Position numbers and translations under genes: made by a program
Shown: positions 63,282-64,000 of the stretch, in pieces
Layout of the letters: each line of letters begins with the position of its first letter
Numbering within the stretch: the first letter of the stretch is position 1
Notes under the pieces: generated by a model
Told to the model about the DNA's origin: nothing
The model's input: only the letters and a program-made list of their open reading frames with translations
Databases searched by the model: none
Assembly: GCA_009937615.1 (NCBI GenBank)
Contig: JAACFB010000009.1
Coordinates: 1-64,000, forward strand
Reading direction: 5' to 3'
DNA from: Gammaproteobacteria bacterium
GTDB lineage: Bacteria > Pseudomonadota > Gammaproteobacteria > Steroidobacterales > Woeseiaceae
Length of the DNA: 64,000 nt

Positions 63282-63328
63282 TCGCGACTGCGGGAGCGCC
63301 AGCTGCCGGCGCGCGTGCAAGCCTGATT

Positions 63329-64000
63329 ATGACTGCCGATAAGATATTGATAGTGGAAGACGAAGCGCCTATTCGCGAGATGATTGCGTTTCATCTTGGC
63401 CGTGCGGGTTACGAGACGGTTGAAGCCGCCAACTGCGGCGCAGCCCGAGAGTTATTGGCTGATGAACGTCCGGATCTTGCCCTGATCGACTGGATGTTAC
63501 CCGACATGAGCGGTCTCGAACTCACCCGAATGCTGAAGCGCGATTCGCAGAACAGTGACCTCGCGATCATCATGCTGACCGCGCGCGCCGATGAATTCGA
63601 CAAGATCGCAGGGCTCGAGAGTGGTGCGGACGATTACGTCACTAAGCCATTTTCGCCTCGCGAACTCATAGCTCGTATTCAGGCCGTATTGCGCCGGGCC
63701 AAGGGTGACAATGATGAGACGGTGGAGGCCGGTGTTCTTGCACTGGACGCTGCCGGGCATCGCGTGACGGCCTGCGGCCGTGAGGTCCGGCTTGGCCCCA
63801 CAGAGTACCGGCTGCTTAAGTTTTTGATCACTCATCCCGACCGTGTTTTCAGTCGCGCCCAGCTGCTGGATCGTGTTTGGGGCGCCAATGTCTATGTCGA
63901 GGAGCGCACTGTTGATGTACACATTCGCCGGTTGCGTAAGGCCCTGGCGTCTGAGAGCGCGAGCGACTACATCCAGACGGTCCGTGGCGCGGGATACCGA
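63329..64000 (+). CDS. phoB: Phosphate regulon response regulator PhoB (3' end cut by window)
   Basis: The first 224 residues are present; about 5 are missing. The receiver (ILIVEDEAPIREMIAFHLGR; phosphoacceptor in LALIDWMLPDMSG; MLTARAD; VTKPFSPREL) and the winged-helix domain (LGPTEYRLLKFLITHPDRVF, ERTVDVHIRRLRKAL and VRGAGYR) match PhoB. PhoR would be expected just beyond the right edge. Confidence 0.9.
   Translation, partial: MTADKILIVEDEAPIREMIAFHLGRAGYETVEAANCGAARELLADERPDLALIDWMLPDMSGLELTRMLKRDSQNSDLAIIMLTARADEFDKIAGLESGADDYVTKPFSPRELIARIQAVLRRAKGDNDETVEAGVLALDAAGHRVTACGREVRLGPTEYRLLKFLITHPDRVFSRAQLLDRVWGANVYVEERTVDVHIRRLRKALASESASDYIQTVRGAGYR

Overview
The window looks like the chromosome of a GC-rich, free-living, probably aquatic gammaproteobacterium. 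The evidence is a complete Tad/Flp pilus locus, a GlrK-QseG-GlrR cluster, FecA-type iron uptake, a yoaA-tsaB pair, a PhoB regulator, many lipoproteins and outer-membrane proteins, and acyl-CoA/amino-acid catabolism. The genus cannot be fixed from the sequence. No rRNA, tRNA, insertion sequence, prophage or CRISPR array was seen.

Layout. (1) 1-185: degenerate 64-65 nt hairpin repeats running off the left edge. (2) 166-12754, minus strand: tad operon in the order flp, prepilin peptidase, AAA+ ATPase, cpaB, secretin, small lipoprotein, tadG, two tadE-like pseudopilins, tadZ/cpaE, tadA/cpaF, tadB, tadC, tadD. An atypical receiver-AraC regulator diverges from it. (3) 14.1-22.6 kb: FecA-like TonB receptor behind a 7-1-7 Fur-type palindrome, an orphan PrsR-type sigma54 regulator, glrK-qseG-glrR, and galE. 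(4) 22.8-33.2 kb: three lipoproteins (one an HExxH protein with a PKD-like domain), a multi-PAS GGDEF-EAL protein, an N-formylglutamate amidohydrolase-like protein, a YbdK-like ligase and a DUF4397 lipoprotein. (5) 33.3-45.3 kb: aldehyde dehydrogenase and aminotransferase (divergent), a liv-type ABC operon with an acyl-CoA synthetase inside it, a small AraC protein, and a fused enoyl-CoA hydratase/3-hydroxyacyl-CoA dehydrogenase. (6) 45.4-51.4 kb: Hsp20, CsaA, DusA, a methyltransferase, a class III cyclase fused to FHA, and GTP-type PEP carboxykinase. (7) 51.7-60.5 kb: a four-gene cluster of exported DUF11-repeat proteins ending in a 1990-residue OmpA/beta-barrel protein. (8) 60.6-64.0 kb: yoaA, tsaB and phoB (cut by the right edge).

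The best candidate for an undescribed system is the DUF11 cluster. Three of its four proteins begin, just after the signal peptide, with the same short beta module. All four carry a DUF11-type repeat. The last protein adds an internal OmpA peptidoglycan-binding domain and a C-terminal barrel that could anchor the others at the cell surface. A perfect TGTGA-N6-TCACA site (CRP/Vfr consensus) lies in the pckG/DUF11 intergenic region. A predicted nucleotide cyclase gene sits just beyond pckG, which suggests cAMP control. Strong hairpins precede or overlap the 5' ends of the first and last genes of the cluster.
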